12,138 bases of DNA from Thermococci archaeon (GTDB lineage: Archaea > Hadarchaeota > B88-G9), in assembly GCA_003660555.1 (NCBI GenBank), contig QMUK01000031.1, forward strand, positions 1-12,138. The letters run 5' to 3'. Each line of letters starts with the position of its first letter. Positions within the stretch are counted from its first letter, which is position 1. Below are positions 1 through 6,808 of the stretch, piece by piece. The notes beneath the pieces were generated by a model, which ran no database searches, was not told where the DNA came from, and was given only the letters and a program-made list of their open reading frames with translations. A program made the translations under genes and the position numbers.

Positions 1-797
1 AAATTCGATTCCGGATCCTCTCTCAAGAGATCCAATACTTTGAGATATCCTAGAAGTTTTCCTTCCTCGTCTACAACGAAAAGTACATCACTGACTTCGA
101 ATTTCCCTAAGGAAAGAGTTCTGAGTGCATCCCTTACCCTGACGTCCTCTCTTAAGGCTGGAAAGCTACTAGTCATTATTCCTCCTGCGGAATCTGGAGG
201 GTATCTCAGGAGGCCTCTTACTTTCTCTAGAGATTCCTTTTCCATGTGCTTGTACACTTCTCTAGCTATCTCACTGGGTAATTTCTGTACTACATCTGCT
301 ACCTCATCTGGATCCATTCTCCCTAAAACTCTGGAGAGTGTTCTCGGGCCTATCTCGGAGCTTGCTTCCTCTACTATCTCCTTGGGCGAGATGTGAAGCA
401 GATTCGCCATGTAACTCTGGGGTATGTGATGGTAGACCTCTCTTCTGCTCTCTTCATCCATTCTGGTTAAAGCATCTAAGAAATCCGATGGATGGACGTA
501 TTTGGATATCTCACTTGCTATTGTCTTGTGTTCTTTCAGATAATCAGAAAACACTTCAGAAGATGGGAATTCCTCTACAGTTACCTCTTTTACTTCTTTC
601 AACTCAGATATTATTCTCTCTATTTCCTCATTGCTTTTTTCACTCTCCACTTCAAATATGAAGAGGAAGTGTCCTTCATTCTCCCTTTTCCTAGCTATCG
701 AGAACTCTATGTTCCCTCCAAGTGAAGTTATTGCATCACTCAGGTCTCTCAGGAGCCCTGGTCTGTCCTCTGCTCTGACATAGACTGCTCTCTTCAT
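1..797 (-). CDS. ACT-MgtE_N-CBS protein (Mg2+ transporter or regulator), 3' end off window
   Basis: The minus strand is open from an ATG at 797 to the window edge: 265 codons with no stop, so the C-terminus is missing. Residues 1-77 form an ACT-like ligand-binding domain, with DRPGLLRDLS at 11-20 followed by a conserved glycine/NI turn. Residues about 85-200 match the helical MgtE N-terminal domain, with repeats such as LGRMDPDEVADVVQKLP at 158-174. The linker YPPDSAGGIMTS at 199-210 is the classic MgtE boundary, and a CBS domain begins near 212 (VVDEEGKLLGYL at 241-252). In the MgtE family the N and CBS domains sense cytosolic Mg2+ and gate a membrane channel. Whether the channel follows here cannot be seen, so this may be a stand-alone sensor. 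The N-terminal ACT domain is not part of standard MgtE. The start sits about 27 bp from a TATA box, so the mRNA is probably leaderless. Domain calls are confident; the exact role is inference. Confidence 0.85.
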   Translation of the reverse strand, partial: MKRAVYVRAEDRPGLLRDLSDAITSLGGNIEFSIARKRENEGHFLFIFEVESEKSNEEIERIISELKEVKEVTVEEFPSSEVFSDYLKEHKTIASEISKYVHPSDFLDALTRMDEESRREVYHHIPQSYMANLLHISPKEIVEEASSEIGPRTLSRVLGRMDPDEVADVVQKLPSEIAREVYKHMEKESLEKVRGLLRYPPDSAGGIMTSSFPALREDVRVRDALRTLSLGKFEVSDVLFVVDEEGKLLGYLKVLDLLREDPESN

Positions 798-817
798 GTG
801 GCCGAGTGGTGTCCACT

Positions 818-835
818 ACATATAAATAATAATAC
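818..835. promoter_or_regulatory. Shared TATA region of a divergent gene pair
   Basis: The A/T-rich block contains TATAAATA (821-828) on the plus strand and TTATTTATAT on the minus strand. Read leftward, its centre is about 27 bp from the ATG at 797, giving a leaderless transcript. Read rightward, the predicted start is near 850, leaving a leader of about 54 nt before the hydrolase ATG at 904. No second TATA-like block is visible between the genes. Placement is inferred from spacing only. Confidence 0.6.
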
Positions 836-849
836 TTGACCTAGGCCTG

Positions 850-886
850 TTGATCCGAGAGTCCAAGCTCTCTAGTAGCCGATCAA
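850..886 (+). promoter_or_regulatory. Stem-loop in the 5' leader of the hydrolase/radical SAM/UbiA operon
   Basis: TTGATC (850-855) pairs perfectly with GATCAA (881-886). Inside this, GAGAG (857-861) pairs with CTCTC (868-872) around a 6-nt loop. The outer stem begins almost exactly at the transcription start predicted from the TATA box at 821-828 and ends 6 nt before the ribosome-binding site. The two-tier fold is seen in the sequence; a regulatory function is inference. Confidence 0.35.
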
Positions 887-892
887 AACTTT

Positions 893-900
893 GGGGAGGA
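893..900 (+). promoter_or_regulatory. Ribosome-binding site that fixes the hydrolase start
   Basis: GGGGAGGA lies 3 nt before the ATG at 904. It makes this ATG a better start than the in-frame TTG at 850, which has no such site and would add an N-terminal tail absent from the fold. Confidence 0.75.
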
Positions 901-903
901 GAA

Positions 904-1629
904 ATGAAGAGAGTGAAATACGGAGAGAGCGAAAGAAACTTCTTCGAGTTATACAGTCCCAGAGAGAAAAATGGAGTTGCAGTAGTGGTTCACGGAGGGG
1001 GATTCACAAGAGGAAGTGTTTCCTCTAAGAATACTCTCACCTTGGTAGAGTTCTTTCTTTCCAGAGGATACACTGTAGCTAATTTAGAGTACAGACTCTG
1101 CCCTGAGGTTAAATGGCCAACACCACTGAGAGACATAGAAAATGGAGTGAAAAGGGTATTTGAGTATCTGGAAGGTGTGAAAGGAAATAGCATCTACGTT
1201 GGTAGCTCAGCTGGTGCCACTGCTGGAGCTATCTTGATTTACTCTCCTCCAGATGGAACTGGATTAGGGAAGTACTTCGATGGTTTCATAGGGCTGAGCG
1301 GAGTATATAATCTGAAGTATTTGCCGAGGAATTTTGAAGAAGAGTTTAGGAGAGCTTGTGATGTATCAAATAATCCAATTGAATTCAAAGATATTGTCTC
1401 AAACGTACCAGCACTCCTAATACATGGGAAAGAGGATCCTCTCGACTCAGTTGGAGGTGAGGTGAACAATCACGCGGAGTATCTCAGGGAGAAGCTTAGC
1501 AGTAAGGGAGTGAGGGTCAAAGTCCTGAGTGTTCCAGGAGGTCACGATGCCCCCATCTCTTCGATAAGGAATGGAGATTCCAAAGTGATCAATGAAATAG
1601 AGAGATTTCTGAGAGGTAATTCGAGATGA
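904..1629 (+). CDS. Alpha/beta hydrolase (esterase / kynurenine-formamidase-like)
   Basis: The 241-residue cytosolic protein is a compact alpha/beta hydrolase of the esterase/lipase type. It has the oxyanion-hole motif HGGGF (30-34), the family signature YRLCPE (63-68) and the nucleophile elbow GSSAG (100-104, Ser102). The likely catalytic acid is Asp178 in GKEDPLDS, and the catalytic histidine is His214 in PGGHDA. There is no signal peptide. At about 240 residues it is shorter than hormone-sensitive-lipase-type esterases (about 310) and close to formamidase or acyl-peptide hydrolase-like small members, so the lid is minimal. It is the first gene of a three-gene operon, and its TGA overlaps the next ATG (ATGA at 1626-1629), implying translational coupling with the radical SAM enzyme. 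Fold and catalytic residues are clear. The substrate is unknown; a role in deacylating or releasing the product made by the downstream enzymes is inference. Confidence 0.9.
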   Translation: MKRVKYGESERNFFELYSPREKNGVAVVVHGGGFTRGSVSSKNTLTLVEFFLSRGYTVANLEYRLCPEVKWPTPLRDIENGVKRVFEYLEGVKGNSIYVGSSAGATAGAILIYSPPDGTGLGKYFDGFIGLSGVYNLKYLPRNFEEEFRRACDVSNNPIEFKDIVSNVPALLIHGKEDPLDSVGGEVNNHAEYLREKLSSKGVRVKVLSVPGGHDAPISSIRNGDSKVINEIERFLRGNSR

Positions 1630-2696
1630 ATTACTACCTGATAGTTACGTATGAGTGTAATCTCTCCTGCAAGTATTGTGGAGGTACCAAAGCAATAGAG
1701 CCTAAGGAAATCTCCTACGAGATTGAAACACTCAAGAACTTCTTGGATAGAGACGAAGATGACTTGAGGCACATTTCCTTCTACGGTGGAGAGCCCTTGC
1801 TTAGACCCGAACTAGTAGAGGATGTGATGGACTTAGGACTAGAGAAATACACCATACAGACGAACGGGTACTTCTTAGACTCCTTATCTAGGGAGAAGCT
1901 CAAGAAGTTCGATTCCGTATTGGTTTCCATAGATGGTGTGCCAGAGGTGACAGATTCCATGAGAGGCGAAGGAACATACGACTTGGTCTTGCGGAAAATC
2001 AGGAGAGTTCGTAGCTCTATCAACAATTTGTTCGCGAGGATGGTAGTGAGTCTAGGCTCTGAGTTATATAGAGATGTGAAACATCTCTTAGGCCTAGGAG
2101 TATTCGATTACGTTCACTGGCAGATAGACTTCGAGTTAATATGGCGAGACTCTCCATATTCGGATGTAGAAATAAGGAATTTCTTTCGCAAGTATGAGTG
2201 TGATTTAAAAAGACTCATAGATTTCTGGATTTCTAAATTAGAGCAAGGAGAAGTCTTGGGAATTGCTCCATTCATTGGGATTACTAGGGACTTACTCTCG
2301 AACAGAGTTTCTGGGATGAGATGTGGATCGGGAGAGGACTTCTATGCCATATCAACTGATGGTGGCATATATCCGTGCCCAGAAATGACCCATCTTCCCA
2401 ATTGGAGAATTGGAGAAATAAGTTCCTCCAATCCATCTGATCTTCCTAAGATAAAGGTTGGGAAGCCTTGCATCTCTTGTTCTCTCAGAGACACTTGCGG
2501 GGGGAGGTGCTTGTACCTGAACATTTATAGGGAAAGGACTGGAGTTGGATTCGAATTGTGTTGTTCTTCAACGAGGACAATGATCGAGAGACTTCGGAAA
2601 TACATTCCGAAATTAAAGGAACTCATCTCCTCTGGGGTAATAAGCACAAAGGATTTCTCGGTGGACCTGAGGAACGGATGTGAGGTGATACCATAG
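1626..2696 (+). CDS. Radical SAM/SPASM-domain enzyme (AF1577-like)
   Basis: The 356-residue enzyme has a radical SAM CxxxCxxC cluster at Cys11, Cys15 and Cys18 (TYECNLSCKYCGG) near the N-terminus, followed by the SAM-binding strand FYGGEPLLRPE (52-62). The C-terminal SPASM region is complete: Cys233 and Cys251 bracket a GG-turn strand, then Cys282, Cys285, Cys291 and Cys295 form the canonical Cx2Cx5Cx3C, with Cys312 following. It should therefore bind auxiliary Fe-S clusters. Such enzymes modify peptides or proteins (maturases), and some act on small molecules. The overall layout recalls the archaeal AF1577-type putative peptide-modifying family, recognised from memory and not from a search. 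The start overlaps the hydrolase stop, and the UbiA-like gene follows 11 bp later. No precursor peptide is visible inside the operon. Enzyme class is certain; reaction and substrate are unknown. Confidence 0.92.
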   Translation: MNYYLIVTYECNLSCKYCGGTKAIEPKEISYEIETLKNFLDRDEDDLRHISFYGGEPLLRPELVEDVMDLGLEKYTIQTNGYFLDSLSREKLKKFDSVLVSIDGVPEVTDSMRGEGTYDLVLRKIRRVRSSINNLFARMVVSLGSELYRDVKHLLGLGVFDYVHWQIDFELIWRDSPYSDVEIRNFFRKYECDLKRLIDFWISKLEQGEVLGIAPFIGITRDLLSNRVSGMRCGSGEDFYAISTDGGIYPCPEMTHLPNWRIGEISSSNPSDLPKIKVGKPCISCSLRDTCGGRCLYLNIYRERTGVGFELCCSSTRTMIERLRKYIPKLKELISSGVISTKDFSVDLRNGCEVIP

Positions 2697-2707
2697 GAGG
2701 AGGTGCT

Positions 2708-3601
2708 ATGAAAGATTACCTGGAGCTGATTAGGGCCAATTTCCTATTATTAACACCGATAACTTTCTTAGCTGGTGTGGGGGCAGCCTATAATGACTTG
2801 GGATTCGTCAACGTACTCGACTCTGCAATAGCACTGGCAGGAGCACTAATGGCCCACATCTCAGTCAACGTCCTAAACAATTACTTCGACTTTCTCTTCG
2901 GAATAGACAAGGAGACTGAAAAGACTCCGTTTAGTGGAGGAGTAACAGTTCTGGTGGAAGAGAGGGTAAACCCTAGACTCGCTCTCTCCATTGGTCTCTT
3001 GACCTCACTATTCACTCTGGTAATAGGGATTTACTTTTTCCTGAAATATCCCATAATCATACCCATAGGTCTCCTCGGCCTACTAATAGTTCTCCTCTAC
3101 TCCCCCGTTCTGACCAAGATTCCTCTCATGAGTGAAATCTCTGCAGGAATTGGTTTCGGTCTGATCTCGTTGGGAGCATATGCCGTCCAGAAGGGCGAAA
3201 TAATGAGTGGGGGTTGGGTCTCCTTTTCATTTTGCTCTATTCTAGTAGGTCTACTGCTCTTCTTAAACGAATTTCCAGACTGCGAAATAGATGAAAAGGC
3301 CGGTAGAAGACACCTAGTAGTAGTACTTGGGCCAGAGAGGGCATACAAACTATACCCAGTAATACTCTCCTCCTCTTACGTTCTCCTCGTTTTATCCTAT
3401 CTCCTAGGATTGACGCAATTGGGGTCTCTCCTACCGCTTTCGACGATTCCTTTGGGTGCAAAAGCTTCCGTTCTAGTTCTGAGGTCCAAGGGTGTTAAAA
3501 GGGATGAGCTAATAGAGGCAATGAAGCTCAACCTAGTGACCATTCTCCTGTCCATATTACTACTTGGGATCGGGAACACGACGTGGACCTTGCTACACTG
3601 A
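2708..3601 (+). CDS. UbiA-superfamily prenyltransferase, MenA-like
   Basis: The 297-residue polytopic membrane protein has about eight or nine hydrophobic helices. Both Asp-rich motifs of UbiA enzymes are intact: NNYFDFLFGID (57-67) and NEFPDCEIDEKAGRR (187-201). These bind the Mg2+-diphosphate of the polyprenyl donor. The GGVTVLVEERVNP stretch after motif 1 and the NE..D.EID.KAG form of motif 2 resemble MenA (1,4-dihydroxy-2-naphthoate prenyltransferase) more than heme O synthase or the archaeal lipid enzyme that makes digeranylgeranylglyceryl phosphate. GGAGGAGGTG (2696-2705) overlaps the previous stop and gives a very strong ribosome site just before the ATG. Being last in an operon with a radical SAM enzyme and a hydrolase suggests a prenylated quinone or other lipid-linked product. 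The exact acceptor cannot be told from sequence, and no other men or futalosine-pathway genes are in view. Confidence 0.88.
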   Translation: MKDYLELIRANFLLLTPITFLAGVGAAYNDLGFVNVLDSAIALAGALMAHISVNVLNNYFDFLFGIDKETEKTPFSGGVTVLVEERVNPRLALSIGLLTSLFTLVIGIYFFLKYPIIIPIGLLGLLIVLLYSPVLTKIPLMSEISAGIGFGLISLGAYAVQKGEIMSGGWVSFSFCSILVGLLLFLNEFPDCEIDEKAGRRHLVVVLGPERAYKLYPVILSSSYVLLVLSYLLGLTQLGSLLPLSTIPLGAKASVLVLRSKGVKRDELIEAMKLNLVTILLSILLLGIGNTTWTLLH

Positions 3602-3627
3602 GACAATTAACAGAATAATCAATCGAG

Positions 3628-3643
3628 AGAAAAAATAACAAAA
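3628..3643 (-). terminator. Poly-T terminator for the secreted-protein gene
   Basis: Read leftward, just past the stop of the gene at 3666-4322, the strand runs CCCCTTTTGTTATTTTTTCTC, an archaeal-style T-tract terminator with no hairpin. The plus strand here has no T run, so the convergent prenyltransferase operon shows no comparable signal. Confidence 0.5.
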
Positions 3644-3665
3644 GGGGAAGGGTCAGTGACTGGGC

Positions 3666-4322
3666 TCAGGGTCTTAGTAGTCTCATAGGAATACGTCTCG
3701 GAGTCCTCAACATTTTCAGCTCATATTTCTCCCCGTTCTCGAGAGATATCTCCCCTTCAACGACTCTAAACCCCTCTTTTTCTAGGAACACTAGCGTTAA
3801 ACTTCCAATCTCCTCTTTTTCTTCATTTAGAACTTTCAGATTTACTGTTGGTCCTTCTTCTGGCATTACGTCTGGTAGGATTCCCTCAACAGTGTAAGCC
3901 TCTTCCCCTATTCTTAATCTGCCCACCAGCTTGACTTTCACTCCCAATTCCGTCAGCTCGCTTCTCATTTCGTCGAATATTTCCCTGTAATCCATATTGG
4001 CTCCAGATCTCCTTAATTCTTTTATTTCTCCTATCTTCTCCTTGATTGTATTTCTCACTTCGTCCCTTTTGTCCTCTGGTACCTCGAACTTCCTGATAGC
4101 TCTCAGGGTAGAGTAATGAATGCCATCATCTCCAATGGCTACTCCCTGAGCCAAAACAACTACTCTGGGAAGCAGTGGCTTGAACAGTGGTCTCTTAGCA
4201 TGTGCAGGAACACTGGGCATTTGGGCTAGAGTCGCTGATAGCAACATCAAGGAGAGAAGGAAACCAATAGCCAGTACTGGGATTTGTTTTCTCCCCTTGT
4301 TGCTGCCGTTTTTTTCTTTCAT
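3666..4322 (-). CDS. Secreted or membrane-anchored protein of unknown function
   Basis: This 218-residue protein belongs to no family I recognise. The N-terminus is positively charged (MKEKNGSNKGRKQ), followed by a hydrophobic segment at 14-33 ending SATLAQM. This is a signal peptide with a plausible cut near ATLA/Q, or an uncleaved anchor. The mature part has a charged helical stretch (about 82-125, rich in Glu/Lys/Arg) and then alternating beta-like strands (about 127-205), with no cysteines. The ATG at 4322 is chosen because GAGGTGGT (4326-4333) precedes it closely; the in-frame upstream codon at 4379 lies beyond the predicted promoter. It is a single-gene unit with its own TATA box and a T-tract terminator, so it is probably expressed independently. 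An extracytoplasmic binding or structural role is possible, but nothing shows it. Confidence 0.75.
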   Translation of the reverse strand: MKEKNGSNKGRKQIPVLAIGFLLSLMLLSATLAQMPSVPAHAKRPLFKPLLPRVVVLAQGVAIGDDGIHYSTLRAIRKFEVPEDKRDEVRNTIKEKIGEIKELRRSGANMDYREIFDEMRSELTELGVKVKLVGRLRIGEEAYTVEGILPDVMPEEGPTVNLKVLNEEKEEIGSLTLVFLEKEGFRVVEGEISLENGEKYELKMLRTPRRIPMRLLRP

Positions 4323-4355
4323 TTTACCACCTCGACAGTGGCTAAACTGAGGATA

Positions 4356-4363
4356 GATATAAC
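4356..4363 (-). promoter_or_regulatory. TATA box of the secreted-protein gene
   Basis: GTTATATC on the minus strand is centred near 4360, predicting a start near 4334. That leaves a leader of about 12 nt that just holds the GAGGTGGT ribosome site before the ATG at 4322. The spacing matches the other promoters in the window. Confidence 0.55.
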
Positions 4364-4448
4364 TATTTCCTTGAAACAAGAGTTTCTCCTTAATTCTGAT
4401 CCCTGAACAATTATTCCAGACTGATCAGATGCCCTGGTGTAGAATCCT

Positions 4449-5774
4449 CTAGTCTATCCCCAGAACTCTAGAGGCAACTACCAAGGGGTCCCATACTGGG
4501 GAGAACGGAGGTGCGTAAGCTAAATCTGAGAAGAACAAGTCTCTAGTTCTAAGATTTGAGTATAGAGCTACTGCAAAGGAATTTATTCTAGGCAATATCT
4601 CCTCTCCAATTGCTTGTATTCCTAATAACTTCTTCGTTTCCTTCTCTGCTATGACTTTCACCTTGATTTCTCCTCCTCCTGGAAAATAATGAGCTTTCGT
4701 CCTAGCCTTTATTGTCTTAGAAATAAATTCTAGTCCATTCTCTTTACATTCGTTTTCTGTTAGCCCTGTTTTGCCTATTTCCAATGAGAAGAACTTAGTT
4801 ATTTGAGTCCCGAGTACTCCTGGGAATTCCACGTTCATTCCGGAGATATTGGATCCAGCTACGAATCCCATTTTATTTGCTGTGGTAGCCAAAGGTATCC
4901 AAACCCTTTTCCCGGTGATCAGATTCCTAGTTTCCGCGACGTCGCCTGCTGCATATACCCCCTCTACGCTGGTCCTCATCTTTTCATCGGTCCAGACTGC
5001 TCCTGTTTTCCCTATTTTAGCACCTATCTGCTTGGCCAATTCCACATTGGGTCTAGTACCCACAGCCACTATAACTAAGTCTGCTTCGTATTCTCCTTTG
5101 TCTGTAATTACTTTCCTCACTCTATTTTCTCCAGAGATCTCGATGGTTTTCTCGTTGAATCTGAGATTCACCCCTTTTCTTCTCATTTCTTCCTCTAATG
5201 GTGTGGTGATCTCTTTGTCGAAGGATTTCCTTAGGACTCTGTTGCTTCTAGCTATCAGAGTGACTCTCTTTCCTCTCGAGAGAAGGGCTTCAGCTATCTC
5301 CACTGATATGTAACCACTACCTATTATCACGGATTCCCTACATTTCTCTAATGGAGATGAGATCCTCCTCAGATCCTCTGGGTGATGCAGAGTGAACACT
5401 CCTTCTAGTTCTATTCCATCTATTTCTGGCAATATTGGAGATGAACCATTAGCTAGTACCAAGTAGTCCCAAGAGTATTTTCTTTCCCCTCTCTCCTCAC
5501 GGATTCTAGCTTCTCCTTCTTCTATTTCTATTACTTCTGAGTTTAAGTGGAGATCTATCCCCCTCTCTCTTCTGAAAAACTCTGGGGAGTAATACATCAA
5601 GTCTTCCTCTCCACAGAGTCCTTCTATGAAATATGGTATCCCACAGGGAGCATGGCTTACCCAAGAAGTCTTCTCGAATACTTTTACATTCCAATCCGGT
5701 CTGAGTCTCTTTATTCTAGATGCTGAACTCATCCCAGCTGCTCCTCCTCCTACTACGATGACCTTCTTCTCCAA
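4449..5774 (-). CDS. cdr: CoA-disulfide reductase / NAD(P)H oxidase-type flavoprotein
   Basis: The 441-residue cytosolic flavoenzyme belongs to the single-cysteine group of the pyridine nucleotide-disulfide reductase family. The FAD-binding GGGAAG is at 9-14. The single redox cysteine, Cys44, sits in [10 protein letters not shown], the motif shared by CoA-disulfide reductases, NADH oxidases and peroxidases. The NAD(P) fold has GSGYIS at 152-157, and the second FAD contact is YAAGDVAE (274-281). The C-terminal dimer segment [14 protein letters not shown] (417-430) is typical of archaeal CoA-disulfide reductases. The reaction is NAD(P)H-dependent reduction of CoA disulfide or related disulfides/polysulfides, or of O2, supporting thiol redox balance; which dominates cannot be read from sequence. 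The start is TTG at 5774, three nt after GAGGTGGT (5778-5785). The symbol follows the family, not a proven orthologue. Confidence 0.9.
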   Translation of the reverse strand: MEKKVIVVGGGAAGMSSASRIKRLRPDWNVKVFEKTSWVSHAPCGIPYFIEGLCGEEDLMYYSPEFFRRERGIDLHLNSEVIEIEEGEARIREERGERKYSWDYLVLANGSSPILPEIDGIELEGVFTLHHPEDLRRISSPLEKCRESVIIGSGYISVEIAEALLSRGKRVTLIARSNRVLRKSFDKEITTPLEEEMRRKGVNLRFNEKTIEISGENRVRKVITDKGEYEADLVIVAVGTRPNVELAKQIGAKIGKTGAVWTDEKMRTSVEGVYAAGDVAETRNLITGKRVWIPLATTANKMGFVAGSNISGMNVEFPGVLGTQITKFFSLEIGKTGLTENECKENGLEFISKTIKARTKAHYFPGGGEIKVKVIAEKETKKLLGIQAIGEEILPRINSFAVALYSNLRTRDLFFSDLAYAPPFSPVWDPLVVASRVLGID

Positions 5775-5870
5775 ACGACCACCTCTCTTCGATTAGTTCA
5801 GTTGATGCTAGGCACCTTTCAGACTTAATGCTTAAAGACTAGGGGCTATTCATGAGGTGTTAGAGTAATA

Positions 5871-6316
5871 ATGTCGAAATTCGAGACGGAATGCTACAGG
5901 CGTTCTCTTTTGTCTGAACTGATCTTCACTCTACCCAGAGGGAGATTTGCTATATTATGCATGTGCGCAAACTGAGGTGAGATAATACTTAGAGAGGGGG
6001 CTTGGATGAGTAGTAGGAGAGAATGGGGTGCTGCTCTAGGTTATTGTCTCTAGACTGGACTTACTAGAGGCTGGATATTGGAGATCAACTCAAATAGGAG
6101 TCACTTACTGGCTCCACAGTATAGATCTCGGTTTCAGGTTCAATAGTGAAATGAGGGGGCAATGCTGAAAGTCTTGGGATCAAACTAATAGGAATAATAA
6201 AAAATAGAATAGAGGAATTAGAGAGGGCAATAAGTAAGAAGAAATTAAACAATCGAACTAAGTACCTGAGTACTAAGGGAATTAAGCGAGATTTAAAGTA
6301 CCTAACGCTAGAGTAG
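5871..6316 (+). pseudogene. Possible decayed protein-coding region of unknown family
   Basis: No intact gene of normal size lies between 5775 and 6321, but four adjoining open segments read like one broken protein. An ATG frame (5871-5975, 34 codons) has GAGGTG at 5854-5859 upstream and ends in TGA. The same frame continues to a TAG at 6051. A shifted frame from 6040 (containing STQIGVTYWLHSIDLGFRF) stops at 6166. The next frame, from about 6155, runs without a start codon to a TAG at 6314 (containing RIEELERAISKKKLNNRTKY). The second shift coincides with a run of five G at 6155-6159. The strand is purine-rich, like the real genes here. This could be a remnant with two stops and two frameshifts, a sequencing artefact in part, or chance. 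The tail looks faintly like basic helices of transposases, but I do not recognise the family. Confidence 0.3.
6292..6298 (+). promoter_or_regulatory. TATA-like box for the DUF123 gene
   Basis: TTTAAAG, preceded by the purine-rich GCGAGA, is centred near 6295, about 27 bp before the GTG at 6322. This is the same distance as at the leaderless ATG at 797, so a leaderless transcript is likely. GAGGG at 6316-6320 is too close to the GTG for an ideal ribosome site. Confidence 0.45.
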
Positions 6317-6321
6317 AGGGC

Positions 6322-6732
6322 GTGAGGGGAATATACGTTCTAGTCTTTGAAGTCGAGGAAAAAGAGGTATCAGTCGGATCTCTTGGAAAACTTCGATTCA
6401 GTGGTACTTACGCCTACGTGGGAAGTGCTCAGACCTCTATCGAGAAGAGATTATCTAGACACCTCTCTGGAAAGAAAAGGAAGTGGTGGCACATAGATTA
6501 CTTGTATCCGATGGACGTCATCGAAGCCTATGCCATGGAGCTTCCAAAAGAAAAGGAAGAGGAGCTAGCTAATTTCCTTGAAAAGAAATTCGAGGTAATA
6601 CCAAAGTTCGGCTCATCTGATTCAAAAGCCAAGGGACATCTATTCAAGATAGACGACAGAGAAGAACTCAAACGCTCTCTGTGTGAGTTCTCTAAAAATC
6701 AGGGAGTGAAATTGGTCTCAATAAGCCTCTGA
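6322..6732 (+). CDS. DUF123 / GIY-YIG-like protein (predicted endonuclease-related)
   Basis: The 136-residue protein matches the archaeal DUF123 family, which carries a GIY-YIG-like fold and is sometimes fused to endonuclease III. GIYVLVF (3-9) and YAYVGSA (30-36) are the paired GIY/YIG-like strands. They are followed by an arginine/histidine helix (KRLSRHL, 42-48) and WHIDYL (56-61), all typical of the family. The C-terminal motif that normally reads FGxSDCxCxSHLF appears here as FGSSDSKAKGHLF (96-108), so its cysteines are replaced. The only cysteine is Cys121. The start is GTG at 6322, giving the expected short lead into the GIY strand. The gene stands alone, with its own TATA-like box and a separate promoter for the next gene. 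A nuclease role in DNA repair is inferred from the fold. Loss of the cysteines suggests a changed or lost metal site. Confidence 0.85.
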   Translation: MRGIYVLVFEVEEKEVSVGSLGKLRFSGTYAYVGSAQTSIEKRLSRHLSGKKRKWWHIDYLYPMDVIEAYAMELPKEKEEELANFLEKKFEVIPKFGSSDSKAKGHLFKIDDREELKRSLCEFSKNQGVKLVSISL

Positions 6733-6765
6733 AGTCGCGAGAGATAGGTAGATGGGAGAGGAGAA

Positions 6766-6772
6766 TATATAA
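6766..6772 (+). promoter_or_regulatory. TATA box of the 96-residue orphan gene
   Basis: TATATAA is centred at 6769, predicting a start near 6795 and a leader of about 14 nt. That leader contains GGGGGGT (6799-6805) before the ATG at 6809. It supports transcription separate from the upstream DUF123 gene. Confidence 0.6.
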
Positions 6773-6808
6773 CTAGAGTATGGAACACTTCAATTAGTGG
6801 GGGGTTCG

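Noticed and set aside
40-725. Rightward ORFs in the first 700 bases.
   Set aside because: They lie opposite the continuous minus-strand ACT-MgtE frame, and their serine/leucine-rich translations are typical antisense shadows.
850-903. Hydrolase start at the in-frame TTG at 850.
   Set aside because: It lies at the predicted transcription start, lacks a ribosome site and adds a tail outside the fold. GGGGAGGA precedes the ATG at 904.
2708-3601. Assignment of the UbiA gene as the archaeal lipid enzyme (digeranylgeranylglyceryl phosphate synthase).
   Set aside because: The form of both Asp-rich motifs and the GGVTVLVEE segment look MenA-like. The assignment is still not proven.
4323-4379. Upstream start for the secreted protein at 4379.
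   Set aside because: It would place the TATA box inside the coding region. The ATG at 4322 has GAGGTGGT and opens directly onto a signal peptide.
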